The position numbers and the translations under genes are program-made. This document shows positions 1 through 9,987 of a stretch of 64,000 nt of DNA, piece after piece. Origin of the DNA: Phlebotomus papatasi (taxonomy: Eukaryota > Arthropoda > Insecta > Diptera > Psychodidae); assembly GCF_024763615.1 (NCBI RefSeq), contig NC_077223.1:2728001-2792000 (forward strand). Direction: 5' to 3'. The notes beneath the pieces are model-generated. The model was not told the DNA's origin. It ran no database searches and worked only from the letters and a program-made list of their open reading frames with translations. Numbering within the stretch: the stretch's first letter is position 1; the number at the start of each line of letters is the position of its first letter.

Positions 1-273
1 CCAAATTAAATTTTGTTCAGTACAGTTTTGAGTTAAAAAGGATGGAATGGACTCATGCAAATTTTCTTAGATAGTAAGGCATACGAATTTTGATTTCATG
101 AAATTTGACTGATCTAAAAGGTGTCCCGGAGCCATTAAAAACCATTTGCGAATTTTGCTTACCAAAATGGATATTTTTTACTTACCGAATTTAACAATTT
201 GCTTACCAAAAATCTCAATTTACCCTTTATTTTTTTATTTATTTACAGCAATCTGTAAAAAATCATTTCCAAT

Positions 274-755
274 GGGAGAATTCTGTAACAACATGACAAT
301 GTCATATGACAAATCTAAAAATTGTTATTTGGTAAATTCGGAAAAGCAATCGAGAATAAGATTCGTGTCAGATACTAAGATTTTCATACACTGAGAAAAA
401 AAGTGGGTGCGATTAACGTTTTTTCCTCATAACTTTAACACTTTTTAGGTGTAAAAAATATATCAACATTTTTCAATGTTAATTTTACACCTTTTTATGG
501 ATAAAATTAACATGAAAAAGGGTAACTTTAACCCACAATACACCTAAAAAGCATAATATTTACACCGATTTCGGATTAACACTGCAGGGTAAAATAAACA
601 TTTCCGGAGAGTTATTTTAAATTTTTCGGATTTCTCTCAAGTGTAGCGCTTCTTGCAATTACCATTCAATTCTCTCTAGGCTTTGATATTGCCTTGCTTC
701 CGAATTTATCGAGAAAATTTGTCATATGACAATGTCATATCGCTACAGAATTCCC
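274..755. mobile_element. TIR miniature element (GGGAGAATTCTGTAAC family), copy 1
   Basis: The left end GGGAGAATTCTGTAAC and following ATGACAATGTCATATGAC are mirrored at the right end (708-755: gtcatatgacaatgtcat ... ctacagaattccc). The element is interrupted by another miniature transposon at 389-643. A second, uninterrupted copy lies at 42421-42653. No coding capacity is seen, so this is a non-autonomous DNA element. Confidence 0.7.
389..643 (+). mobile_element. CACTGAGA-type MITE, copy 1 (nested)
   Basis: Starts CACTGAGAAAAAAAG and ends TTTCTCTCAAGTG, flanked on both sides by TA (387-388, 644-645). The interior carries the characteristic string GTGCGATTAAC, several copies of 'acacctaaaaag' and 'tttccgga'. 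Four further copies occur at 35500-35720, 47427-47656, 47856-48106 and 58337-58593. TA target duplication suggests mobilisation by a Tc1/mariner or pogo-type enzyme. It sits inside the element at 274-755, so it is the younger insertion. Confidence 0.8.
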
Positions 756-865
756 TTATAGGTCGATTCATAACTTCTATTTCATGGTGTCTCACCAAAT
801 TTTATTATTCCTAACTCCTCTTCGCCAAAATACTGCTCGGTCTATGCTGAATCTTATGTGAGTTA

Positions 866-1500
866 AGGTAAAGTGCCCTCGAGTCGACCAGTTCCTCGAT
901 TCGACCGATGGTCAATGTTTGAATTTTTTAATGGTGAAGTTATATAAAATTGTCACTGGTTCGTATTTATTTATGGAATAATTGACCTACTACTGTTACG
1001 GCGTTATCACACTTGCACATTAAAATTTTAATGTGATTATCACATTAATTGTCGCTTGTGAGCGTTCAAATATGTTATTTGTGTCTTTGAGTCACTTAAT
1101 ATTTGGGGTTTTTCTATTTATTGATAAAGAAGTGGACTTGGCCTGCAAAAATAAGTTTAAATTTGCCTAAAGCATAAATATTTTTCACATTAAAAAATTA
1201 AAGAGAAAATCGCATTATTTTTCGTATTAATGCTATAAATCAATTTATATCACATTTTGCGGGCCAAGTCTACCTTTTCATCAACAAATAGATCAAATTT
1301 TGAATATAAAATGATTCAAACACACAAATTACACATTTGGACTCTCACCAGCGACAATTAATGTGAATCATATTAAAATTTTAATGTGCAAGTGTGATAA
1401 CACAGATCATACGCAAAATATTAGTGCAAATATAAATAAATTGAATAAGTAACTCTATCGATCGAATTGAGGAACCGGTCGACTTGAGGGCACTTTACCT
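866..1500. mobile_element. AGGTAAAGTGCCCTC-type MITE, copy 1 with nested insert
   Basis: Terminal inverted repeats AGGTAAAGTGCCCTCGAGTC and its complement at the right end (1480-1500), with TA on both sides. Intact relatives are at 37579-37739 and 60442-60669, and a much larger relative is in intron 1 of the third pickpocket gene (19130-22295). Compared with the 60442 copy, this one has been split by an unrelated palindromic element at 1014-1400. Confidence 0.75.
1014..1400. mobile_element. Palindromic MITE nested in the preceding element
   Basis: About 50 bp arms: ttatcacacttgcacatt ... gtcgc (1014-1065) reappears inverted at 1349-1400. The insertion point is defined by comparison with the uninterrupted copy at 60442-60669, where the flanking sequence is continuous. 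No second copy of this insert was noticed in the window. Confidence 0.65.
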
Positions 1501-1563
1501 TAAACAAAAAAGTGTTCAAATATTCCCAGAAAAAAATCTTCCTGGATTTTTAAAGCAGTATTA

Positions 1564-1792
1564 GGGTGAAAGGAACGTCTATTGACACTTTAAGAACTCG
1601 TGTCAGCACCTATTGACACCCTACTCTGTACCATTTGGGACACGAAATTTGAACATCTCAGTTTATAGTAAAAGGTATATTATAGAAAAAACGTTATATT
1701 ACTTACATTTTACTAGATACATTAAATAATTTTCAACATTTTGACAAAAGTGTCAATAGGGGTTCCCTGTCGAACAGACGTTCCTCCGACCC
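1564..1792. mobile_element. TA-GGGTGAAAGGAACG MITE
   Basis: Left end GGGTGAAAGGAACGTCT is mirrored at the right end (acagacgttcctccgaccc), and both sides carry TA. The repeated string TTGACAC occurs several times inside. It lies upstream of the Hes gene and has the shared GGG(G)-A-rich terminus seen in many elements here. Confidence 0.65.
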
Positions 1793-1794
1793 TA

Positions 1795-2740
1795 GGCTTG
1801 TTTACCTGCAATAGATTCGGTCATCTTTCTTCTTAATAGCCTATCCAGGATATCTTATCCTTATCTCTTGGGAATTCCCAATAATTTTAGCCTTAACATG
1901 AGTAATTGTTCCGAAGAAAAAAAGTGTAAACATATTAAAAGTCGATTTCGATACCCAATCAACAAAAAGTTTTTGGGGTAATTTGGGAACGTAAATGACC
2001 AGCAATTACTGATCCATTTGGCATTTCAGGTAGCTAAACCCAAAAAGGATTTAAAACGGTTTGAGATTTAGTGATTGCAGAAGTTGAGCCATTTATGGTG
2101 CGATTAAGTGTGATTAGGAGTTGGACAAGAACGTGGTCTGTTGTCAACTGGAGACCTTTCCACCCAGTTGAGCATGTGGGTGATCGTGAGAGAGATCGTG
2201 ACTAATTGCGATCATGCGACTCAAGTCAGAAAATTAATATCCACTGGAATGTGGTTATTTCTCGTGTGTGTCTCGTTAGGAATATTCAAAAATGTGCCTC
2301 TTCTGTGTGAACAATGCGCCAAGATTGATTGATTGATTTGTTTATTATCATCTCTGTTTTTTGTCCCACCCCCCATGCGGCCATCGCCGTCTTAGCGTCG
2401 ATTCCAACCTCCGGGATGAAAACGATGGAAAATCCCTTCATTGGTTGTATATTTTGAGACCATACATTGAGAAGAGATCCGTCCCGTGTCAAAAGTGTGA
2501 CCATCGTTGTCTCACACTATTCCTCTGGCCCAGGCTCGAGACTCTCATTCTATGGTGTTCCAGCACGGCGGGCAATTGTTGAGAAAAACGTGTGGCAGTG
2601 GAGACGATGATAATCGTGATGCTTTTTTTTGCTGGTGAGATTGTATTGGTTGGGATGGAATAGGAATGGTAGGGCTGGTGTTAGAGTGTGTTGGGAACGA
2701 AGCCGGGGTTTTGGTACGGAGGGTGAGGGTCGAGGAAGAG
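1795..2740. other. Intergenic DNA upstream of the Hes gene
   Basis: No coding sequence, RNA gene or repeat copy was recognised. From about 2350 the base composition becomes more GC-rich and less repetitive, as expected for the distal regulatory region of the downstream gene. Open frames here do not look like known proteins. Confidence 0.5.
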
Positions 2741-2742
2741 CG

Positions 2743-2784
2743 GCAGCTGCAGCCGCCAGTCACAGGTGGCCAAACTCGTGGGAA
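2743..2784 (+). promoter_or_regulatory. Proneural E-boxes plus Su(H) site (S+P-like module)
   Basis: Two proneural-type E-boxes matching RCAGSTG, GCAGCTG at 2743-2749 and ACAGGTG at 2762-2768, are followed 8 bp later by CGTGGGAA at 2777-2784, a perfect match to the Su(H) consensus YGTGRGAA. A possible inverted half site, TTCTCATG (2793-2800), differs by one base from TTCYCACR and is closer than the usual 15-17 bp spacing. This E-box plus Su(H) arrangement is known from Drosophila E(spl) genes, where proneural activators and Notch signalling act together. Binding here is inferred. Confidence 0.7.
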
Positions 2785-2822
2785 CAGAAATTTTCTCATG
2801 AACCACGATACATGGGTATGTC

Positions 2823-2830
2823 TATAAAAG
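2823..2830 (+). promoter_or_regulatory. TATA box of the Hes gene
   Basis: TATAAAAG, 39 bp after the Su(H) site. The expected start of transcription is about 2853-2865; an initiator-like TCATTC is at 2861-2866. This gives a 5' leader of about 175-185 nt to the ATG at 3039. Confidence 0.7.
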
Positions 2831-3038
2831 GAGGGAACGTTGTATGTTGCAAGAGCATTTTCATTCAGACACTCAACCAGAGCGGTTCGTAACAGAACGC
2901 ACCCAGCACACAAGTTGTATCTTACGTTCTCTCGAACAGTCTTGAGCTGCAAGTCTCAGTGGACAGTTGACTATTAGGGAGTGCTGTGAAGAAGTGTTAA
3001 GTGTTTTTGCACAGAAGTAGAACAAAGTAATTGAAGGG

Positions 3039-3752
3039 ATGAAGTTCGAAATGCCCTTTGTTGCTAATGGACCGAATAGTGAGGAGTACCAGACAGTGAT
3101 TGTGAAGCAGGGACCTTCACCACCGCCTCAACCAGAACCAGTGTCCCGCACCTATCAATACCGGAAGGTGATGAAGCCGATGCTGGAACGCAAACGACGT
3201 GCCAGGATCAATCGGTGCCTGGATGAATTGAAGGAGTTGATGGTAACGGCCCTTCAGTCTGAAGGTGAAAATGTGTCGAAACTGGAGAAGGCTGATATTC
3301 TCGAACTCACAGTGAGGCACTTGCATAAACTCCGTCGGCAACAGAGACTCTGTGCCAATCCCGTCATTGACTCTGACCGTTTCCGGGCGGGATTCACCCA
3401 TGCTGCCAATGAGGTATCACGCTGCCTAGCTTCAACTCCTGGGGTAGATATTACCCTAGGTACGAAACTAATGACCCATTTGGGACATCGCCTCAACGAA
3501 CTGGACAAAATCCAACCGTTGTCCATCCATGTGAGTCAGCAACCCTATACCCCACCTTCCTCACCATCAACATCGATCTGCAGCAGTGAGGCTGGACCTC
3601 ACTACACCATGCCACTCACCCCGGCATCATCACGATCCTGCCGATCTCCGTCTCCGCGATCTGAGACTCTGACTGCGGCCAACACGGCAGGGCTCCTACG
3701 GGTTGTACCGGCTCTCCAAGCTACAGCCGGTGGGGTCTGGAGACCTTGGTGA
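3039..3752 (+). CDS. E(spl): Enhancer-of-split/Hes bHLH-Orange transcriptional repressor
   Basis: Single-exon gene encoding 237 residues, complete from ATG to stop. Residues about 42-98 form a Hes-class basic helix-loop-helix, with the family's proline in the basic region (P47, in VMKPMLERKRRARIN). Residues about 113-155 form an Orange domain. The protein ends exactly in WRPW (234-237), the Groucho co-repressor motif. The linker 160-225 is rich in Ser, Pro and Thr. E(spl) proteins are nuclear repressors induced by Notch that block neural fate through binding N-boxes. The closest fit by eye is the E(spl) m-beta/m-gamma type, but the exact orthologue is not decided here. The N-terminus before the bHLH is somewhat long and proline-rich (26-36). 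Promoter boxes at 2743-2830 and 3' UTR boxes at 4197-4225 support the assignment and an intronless, tightly regulated gene. Confidence 0.95.
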   Translation: MKFEMPFVANGPNSEEYQTVIVKQGPSPPPQPEPVSRTYQYRKVMKPMLERKRRARINRCLDELKELMVTALQSEGENVSKLEKADILELTVRHLHKLRRQQRLCANPVIDSDRFRAGFTHAANEVSRCLASTPGVDITLGTKLMTHLGHRLNELDKIQPLSIHVSQQPYTPPSSPSTSICSSEAGPHYTMPLTPASSRSCRSPSPRSETLTAANTAGLLRVVPALQATAGGVWRPW

Positions 3753-4196
3753 ACCCAACCGACCCCAAAAAAAACCCAAACCCCAGTGATTGCGCTGATC
3801 CTCAAACGTGCAAAGAGTATCAATTCCAAAAGATTGATCCACCGATCTCTGTTTTTTTTTTTTAATATTTCTTGTTTTCTATCACCGTAAGATATTTAAT
3901 TAGTAGGTAGGATCATGTGAACTCAACAATCTCGTGAAATATCTCACTCCAGTGCAGTATTGGCTGGACCATTAGTGTTTTTCCTTTATTGCAAAGTTTG
4001 TTTTCTTTATTAGTTATTCAAAATTTTTTGAGCAGAGTACAAATTAATTTTTTATGTAAAAAAAAAACCTTAAAATTCTTGCATTTAATTGATGAGATTG
4101 TTAGAGTAGCTTTTTTTTGAAGGTATCTCAATGATTTTGGACTTTGACTAAAAAACAAATTGTAACATTGCCTTGTGGCAAATGGCAAGATAAATA

Positions 4197-4225
4197 AGCT
4201 TTAATTAGAATGTAAGTTTTGTGAT
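4197..4225 (+). promoter_or_regulatory. Brd box and K box in the Hes 3' UTR
   Basis: AGCTTTA (4197-4203) is an exact Brd box and TGTGATA (4220-4226) contains an exact K box, 16 bp apart and about 450 nt after the stop codon. In Drosophila these motifs in E(spl) and Bearded-family transcripts are negative elements recognised by the miR-4/79 and miR-2/6/11 seed families. Their presence together here is seen directly; function in this species is inferred. No GY box (GTCTTCC) was found; GTCTTCG occurs at 4292. Confidence 0.65.
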
Positions 4226-4786
4226 ATCAAAAGAATGAAATTAAGAGAAAAAAAGAGAAAATTCAAACATAAACATTGTCTTTTACTTCAGTCTTCGTTG
4301 GTTCTCTCTGGGATTGGAAAAGCCATGAAAAATATTTTAGTTGCTCGCCTCTTGACTAAATATGGTTGATTTTGGAATTCTATTTGCACAAGCAAATTCT
4401 TGCCACGTGATTCGGCTGACTTTCATCTTCGTCTCTGAAGTTGATCATCTGTTGACACATTAAAATTTGCGCACATGCTTTGCCATGTACATATTTGGGC
4501 AAATTACCAACTACTGAATGCGTTACCGCAGGGGCCGCAAATTAGAGAAATGGGTCAGTATCTCCAGCCCCTTTGAAGGTTGAATTTTGTTTCAGCACTA
4601 GAACCCATGGCGACATCTGTGATTCAAGAGTAAATATCCCTTTGTATTTGAAGCTCCAGACAACGTTTTTTAGGGCACATGCCATTGGATAATTCCAGAT
4701 TTATCGAGAATTATCCCATAGTCTCCCCACGCATCAAATTTCCAACTTACCGGAAGAGTTATTGGACAAACATTTTTCACACAAAA

Positions 4787-4796
4787 TTTATTTATT
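4787..4796 (-). other. Poly(A) signals of pickpocket gene A
   Basis: On the minus strand this reads AATAAATAAA, two overlapping canonical poly(A) signals, 94-103 nt downstream of the stop codon at 4890. Confidence 0.6.
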
Positions 4797-4889
4797 GAGC
4801 TGTGAAAAAGCAAACATGCATAACCAAACACATTGAGTTATTTTTCCTCAAGAGACATTTAACAGGTTTTCCAAAAGCTTTTTTCAAAT

Positions 4890-7800
4890 TCAAAATCGTG
4901 GCCTAACGAATATCTTCACATGAGTCTTTGGTGATACAGCAATCATTCTTGGGTACTCCACATTTGGCCTTACCTTCTGCCCTGCCATTGACTTCTCCAG
5001 AGATCGATTCCAGAGGTACCGGATGGGAAAAAAATAGAAAAGCTCAGCCAGGCTTAGCACAGAGACTCCCATAAACAATCCCAGGATACCTCCGCAACTG
5101 GCCAGAAACTCAGTCAATCCATACAGCTCTGAACGCTGAAAAGGTATAAAGGTGTTCCGTTGGAAGTAGATCCTAATGAGGACTTCATTGACTTGAGAAC
5201 GATTCTTCTCCCAAAGGAACATCTTGTGCTGTATCAGGTCAAACTTGTAGTTGATAGAGGTGCAGCTGGGAAGGCAGTCGCAGGACGAAAGATTCTCAAC
5301 TCCGGCATTCCTTAGTATTGCCCTATCCAAATTCCGTAGAACCATTTGGTAGCAGGGTACAGAGCCCCTACCACAGATCTTAACACTTTCGTTATCTAGA
5401 AGGATTAAAGAAACGAAAAAGATTTCTAAAATAAAATGACAGCAATTTAATTGGGATAGGGCACTAAATGGATCAAGTGCTAGAGCACTTGCTCTGTGAT
5501 GCAACTGTCCCGGGTTCAAATTCCCTTTAGGTCACCAGGAATTTTTCTGGCGTTAAATTATCAGCAGTAGCGAACAATAGCACCTGTTCAATTCTTGTAC
5601 AAAATGTATGAAAGACGAAATGGTAAAATACGAAATGTACTAGAACACGAAGTTTCCGCAATACGAAATGTGCAATACGAATATGTAAAATACCAAGTTT
5701 TCATATCCCCAATTAGTGAAAGACAAGTACGGTTTGATTATTCTATTCGTCACTTCGGATGCGCCCGATTGCCTAAAAATTTGAGTTACTCTTTTAGGTA
5801 AATTAGTTAGATTCCCTTTAGGTAAGGTAAGTTTAAGGTAAGTTTTAGGTACGAGGAGTCTGGTTCAGTGATAGTGGCTTGAACGATAATCATATAACTT
5901 CCCTATTTTTGGTAGCTAATGAATGAAATCATGTTGTAAATGACCCTAAATGTATGTAATGATTACTCCAAAATGTATGCAATTTATCTGTTTCACTGGA
6001 TGTGGATTAGCAGGTTTTTCTCGGTCTTGAAAATGTCACTCAACGCGGACCCCCTGTAAGTGTTGGTTTTGGAAGCTTCACTAGTAATGGAAAATACTCT
6101 CCGTTCGAAAGTTCATGCCTTCGAATAATGTGCATTTCTGTTACATTTCCTAAGATATTTCCACATGATTGTCACATAATAATCAATAATCAATGACAAG
6201 CTAACTAATAGTTAAAAGAAATGTGTCAGTGTCTTAGGAAAAATAAAAGAAAATTCACATTATTCGAAGACATGAACGTTCGAAGGGAGGGTACTTTCCC
6301 CTACTTGTTAATTAAAAACTAAAACCATAAACCCAAGCATCAAAAACGGGTCTTTGCAGGACAAATTTTAATAAGTCTTTTTAATCCATTTACCTATTTT
6401 CTGTCTAGTCTAGTGTAATAGATTAGATAATTCTGGAACCGTATAAATAAACGTACTATTAAGGCTGGAAAGGGTATTTCCGAGGTGTGTATTGCTTTAC
6501 ACTCCAATCAGGATAATTTAGAGCAACCTTACCCAATAGAGACGATAGGGACCCAACTAGTAAGTAACTCCATGGACTGAGGACTTCCGACAATACTCCA
6601 TCAGAAGCTTTGATACGTTAAGCTTTCAAAGAAAAGTGCAGGCAGTTCCGGCTTAAGTGAAAGCGGATTGAAAGTCTTTGATATCAATTGCCTACTATTG
6701 GGAACTTATTTATAACATAATTTTTGAATTGCCCCTATATGTATGCAAATATTTTTCACACGGTAAATTTGAAATGCAATAGGCCGAAAAATTGGCGCTG
6801 AAAATGTTTTTGCATACATCACGGCGTTTCCTTATCTAATTACAAAGATATCTTCTGTAGGTATGCAAATTTTCTGTGTCACTGAAGTGAATTCACAGGC
6901 TTCCTTTCAGTCCCGCGAATTTGTTTCACAGCGGAACTCTCTGTAAATGGTCACCGTTACGTCAATAGTTCGACACTAATTTACTGTCAAACTAGTAAAA
7001 TCTCAGTCATTGTTGTGACATAATATTAAAGGTGTTCAAATGATAATTTTAAGACGTAATGTTGTGGTTTTAGTCATGTAGTACTATTTGGGTATAATTA
7101 AATTATTACAATTTATTGGTAATAACAAACTTCTTGTTAGACCATTTTAAATTTTGATACAGTAAAGATGGCCCTTTTAATTCGTTAATGAACTTTTTAT
7201 CAATACAGTAATAGGCGATGCCGTAGATGCGTAGATGTTCGTGACGTTTTCCCTCAGATGTTCGTAAGATTACACTTAAATCTAGCGTTTAAAGTTAGTC
7301 TTTAGCAAGTGGTGAACGGAAAAGACCTGTCTTGTCTCTTGCAATTTTTAGTTAGTTAGTTTAGTCTTTAGAGCTAGTCTTTGCGTATCGGAAATAGTAG
7401 GGTAATGTAGGCATGATTCGCACAGAGTGAACCTTCAAACAACGCAAATTTCCTCTTTGTTCGCAAAGAGCTAGTTCGTCATTTTTTAGCCATAAGATAG
7501 ATAATTATTAAGCTCATGAGACAAGATGAGAAATGTTAAGTTAAATGCTAAGAAATGCATCGTTTGAAGATTTACCCTGTGCGATCCATGCCTACATTTC
7601 CCTAGATAGGAGCAGTGAACAACATGGGGTTAAAGTCACCCGCATCTACGGTAGTTTATCTAAGACAGAGGTGTGCAAAAACCGTTGAAACCGAATTAAC
7701 GTCAACATAAGTTTGTTATAGTAGCGTTTTGACCATTGACGTACATGTTTCATTTGACGTTTATTCGGTTTCAATGGTTCTTGAATGCCTCTGATCTAAG

Positions 7801-9987
7801 CAGGGGCATGACATTTCCTATGTTTCTGATATGTTTATAGCGTGCCGAAAAAACTTTTGGGTTTATTAGCTGTTTTCTGTTAGTGTAAAATGAATTAGCA
7901 AAAAATATAAACGCAAAATAAAAGCCAACTTAATATTGAATAGGCAACCGAAAACCCCAAATTGGCAACCTACGTAGTTTTGGAGATATCTCGTGAAATG
8001 TGTACGAAAACAGGAAAAAATTTACACTAAAACTGGTCGCATTTTTTAGATATAATGTCACTCCCCTGGATCTAAGATATTATAAGTGGAAAATATGTTA
8101 AGCTATTTCGATAACTTACGTGGCATGTGAAAAAAGACGCATCCACATTTCTCCAGGGTCAAGTTAGCAATACACTCAACCCTGCAATTCCTGGAATTGT
8201 AGATGGAAAAGTGCTGTAGATACTTTTCGCCCGGGAAGAAGCAGAGTCTCTCATGCGGACTGTACCGAGCCAGTTCAGGTGCTGTGGTAATCATTTCTGG
8301 ACGCACCACGACTCTTCCGTAGTGCTCAAGGGTAATGGCTCGATAACGCTCAACCATGAACGGTGCCTCAGAGGGCTCATGTAACTGGACTATGGCCCCA
8401 ATTCCCATGGGAAAGCACAGCATATCTCCGTCAGTTACGTTGAATCGCATTCTCAGGGTGAAGCCGTAGAAGGGCATCACCTGAAACGCTCTCAAAGGGT
8501 AGATCTCATGCAATCCCAAGTATCCCCTGGACACAGTCCAGTTGCTAGGCGTGGTGGATGACTCAAAGTCATCTGGTACTATGCTGCCTGGACGAAAGAT
8601 CTGATGTCGATTGAGGCCATTGAAGGTGTAGCATCTGAGCAAAAATTTACAATACAAACTTCGTTGAACAAACAAAATATTTAACAAATTTTGTGTATTT
8701 AGCTGGCTGAAGAAAAATTTTGGTGTTAAATTATTCACAAGCTCATCTATTTGATAAGCTTTTTGCAAATATTGGGAGGTTTGATATGTTCTGATCTCAA
8801 AACAATGGTGAATATTTGCAAATAGTTTTGTCATGTGAAATTTCGAGAATTTTGCGAATTTCTTTCGTTATCGCTTATGGGAGTGTCTCTAACCAATTTT
8901 AACTTGTTCAGAAATCAATAAAAATATTTATATTTCGAAATGAACGAGAATAACAAGGTTTTCGGGGAGTTGGAACAAGTCTGATCGGAGAATCGTCATC
9001 GCGGAACTCGGAAGCTCGCTGAAAACCTAGTTAATAGGCTCCGCTGGGCTTATCACCTGGTTCGCAAGGATGATGACAACCTAGTTCGGAGGTCTTTAGG
9101 GGCAGACTCTACGCTTCGTGGGGAAAGGTCAACCCCCGACGACAGTTGCAAGCGTAACAGGTTCGAATAAGGATAGGTCCTAGGCTATCCTAGGTCAGGT
9201 CAAGACTAGCAATTGGTTGTAGTGCAATAGATGAAATCAAACTGATGTTACGGTCATTTACTATGTGTGCGACTGCTCCGGTTTCTGTAACATCAAACGG
9301 GTGCAGCGTGTGAGTTTATATGAAAAACGGGCTGGCTTGAATCTCCTTAACAAAGATGCATAATGGGCCCATATGGCGGCTGTAGTTACCACACTGTAGA
9401 ACAACAACATTTAATACAAACCTTCCATGTCTTGTGAAGACTTCTTGGTAGTAGCTGCTACAAGAGTTATTTTCCAGCACGAAATTACAGATAGCAAACA
9501 TGGCTTCAGGATCCAGTTGGTTCCTTCTCAAGGTCTCATAGATATTTTTAGAATTGATTTTGGGAAACATTTCCGCAGGTGGACTGTTAGCACAGGTCTG
9601 GGATACACCGTCAAAGTCCTCCAAGTCACTGGGCATAATCCCTTTGGTGCGGTATTCTGTTATGGCCTCAGTGTAATTGACTAAATCATTCCGGAACCGT
9701 GCCATTGAACAAACTGTGAAGGCTGGAAAGGGTATCTCCGAGATGTGTATTGCGTGACTGCCCAAGGTGAAGGCTAATGCGTGACCTGACCACTTTTCCC
9801 ACGAACAACGAATCATCCTACCACTCATAACCAGTGACACCAAAATCAGGATCATCCAGAGGAACCTCTCCCAATATGGACGATGCGGATCCGACCAGTA
9901 AGTTACCCCATGGACTGAGGACTTCCGGCAGTACTCCATCAGGAGCTTGATACGGTAAGCTTTCTGCGACACTTCTGCAAGCTTCAT
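4890..9987 (-). CDS. Pickpocket-type DEG/ENaC sodium channel subunit, gene A
   Basis: Three exons on the minus strand: 9987-9422, 8634-8120 and 5395-4890, all with GT/AG borders (phases 2 and 1), giving 528 residues. The family forms trimeric amiloride-sensitive cation channels of the plasma membrane, used in insects for mechano-, osmo- and chemosensation. Seen features: HG motif at residues 26-27, TM1 about 43-62, the post-TM1 block IPFPAFTVC, a cysteine-rich ectodomain (CYTFNGL, then ERLCFF, CRVECIANLTLEKCGC and CDCLPSC), and TM2 near the C-terminus containing LGLFMGVS with the GxS selectivity filter. Length is normal for the family. The 2.7 kb second intron is filled with mobile elements and a decayed duplicate of exon 1. 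An initiator-like TCAGTT lies 13 nt before the ATG (minus strand, 10005-10000). Ligand and orthology are unknown. Confidence 0.9.
5455..5530 (+). repeat. tRNA-like SINE head or tRNA pseudogene
   Basis: Antisense within intron 2 of gene A. It contains an A-box-like stretch (AAGTGCTAGAGC) and a good B box (GGGTTCAAATTCCC) about 35 bp apart, the layout of an internal RNA polymerase III promoter, and a trailing TCACCA. The acceptor and anticodon stems do not pair cleanly, so a functional tRNA is unlikely. The following 300 bp (with repeated 'atacgaaatgt') could be the SINE body. Confidence 0.45.
6089..6301. mobile_element. TTCGAACGTTCATGCC MITE, copy 1
   Basis: About 45 bp inverted ends: ctccgttcgaaagttcatgc ... 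and its mirror at 6259-6301, ending in TTTCCCC-TA. Better-preserved copies are at 34081-34295 and 35430-35869. Located in intron 2 of pickpocket gene A. Confidence 0.75.
6462..6632 (-). pseudogene. Decayed partial copy of pickpocket gene A exon 1
   Basis: Closely matches 9719-9965 of exon 1 of gene A in the same orientation, for example ggctggaaagggtat at the left and catggactgaggacttcc in the right half. About 80 bp are missing in the middle, which removes most of the TM1-coding part, and small indels break the frame. It lies inside intron 2 of the functional gene. It is therefore a tandem-duplication remnant, not an alternative exon. Confidence 0.8.
7400..7602. mobile_element. GGGWAATGTAGGCATG MITE, copy 1
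   Basis: Ends GGGTAATGTAGGCATGATTC and the mirrored gcgatccatgcctacattt; TA on both sides (7398-7399, 7603-7604). A second copy is at 63434-63640. In intron 2 of gene A. Confidence 0.75.
7666..7793. mobile_element. Short hAT-type MITE (CAGAGG ends)
   Basis: 128 bp with inverted ends CAGAGGTGTGCAAAAACC and mirrored ttcttgaatgcctctg, followed by a shared gaaaccgaat/attcggtttc stem. The 8 bp target duplication ATCTAAGA lies at 7658-7665 and, after removing the next element, at 8070-8077. Eight-base duplications and CAGNG ends are typical of the hAT superfamily. Confidence 0.75.
7801..8068. mobile_element. hAT-type MITE (CAGGGG ends), copy 1
   Basis: 268 bp, ends CAGGGGCATGACATT and mirrored aatgtcactcccctg, with a perfect 8 bp duplication GATCTAAG (7793-7800 and 8069-8076). 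It inserted into the right-hand duplication of the hAT element at 7666-7793. A second copy with its own perfect duplication is at 50345-50611. No transposase is encoded. Confidence 0.85.
8945..9225 (+). mobile_element. Non-LTR retrotransposon 3' fragment
   Basis: In intron 1 of gene A, antisense to it. One frame reads RLRWAYHLVRKDDDNLV, resembling the C-terminal LRWAGHVxRMxDxRLPKR block after the reverse transcriptase of RTE/Jockey-like non-LTR elements. The rest is degraded and no reverse transcriptase core remains. GC content is higher than in the surrounding intron. Confidence 0.55.

Noticed and set aside
2545..2952. 135-codon minus-strand frame over the Hes promoter
   Set aside because: It runs through the E-boxes, Su(H) site and TATA box; composition reflects the GC-rich promoter and no family resemblance is seen.
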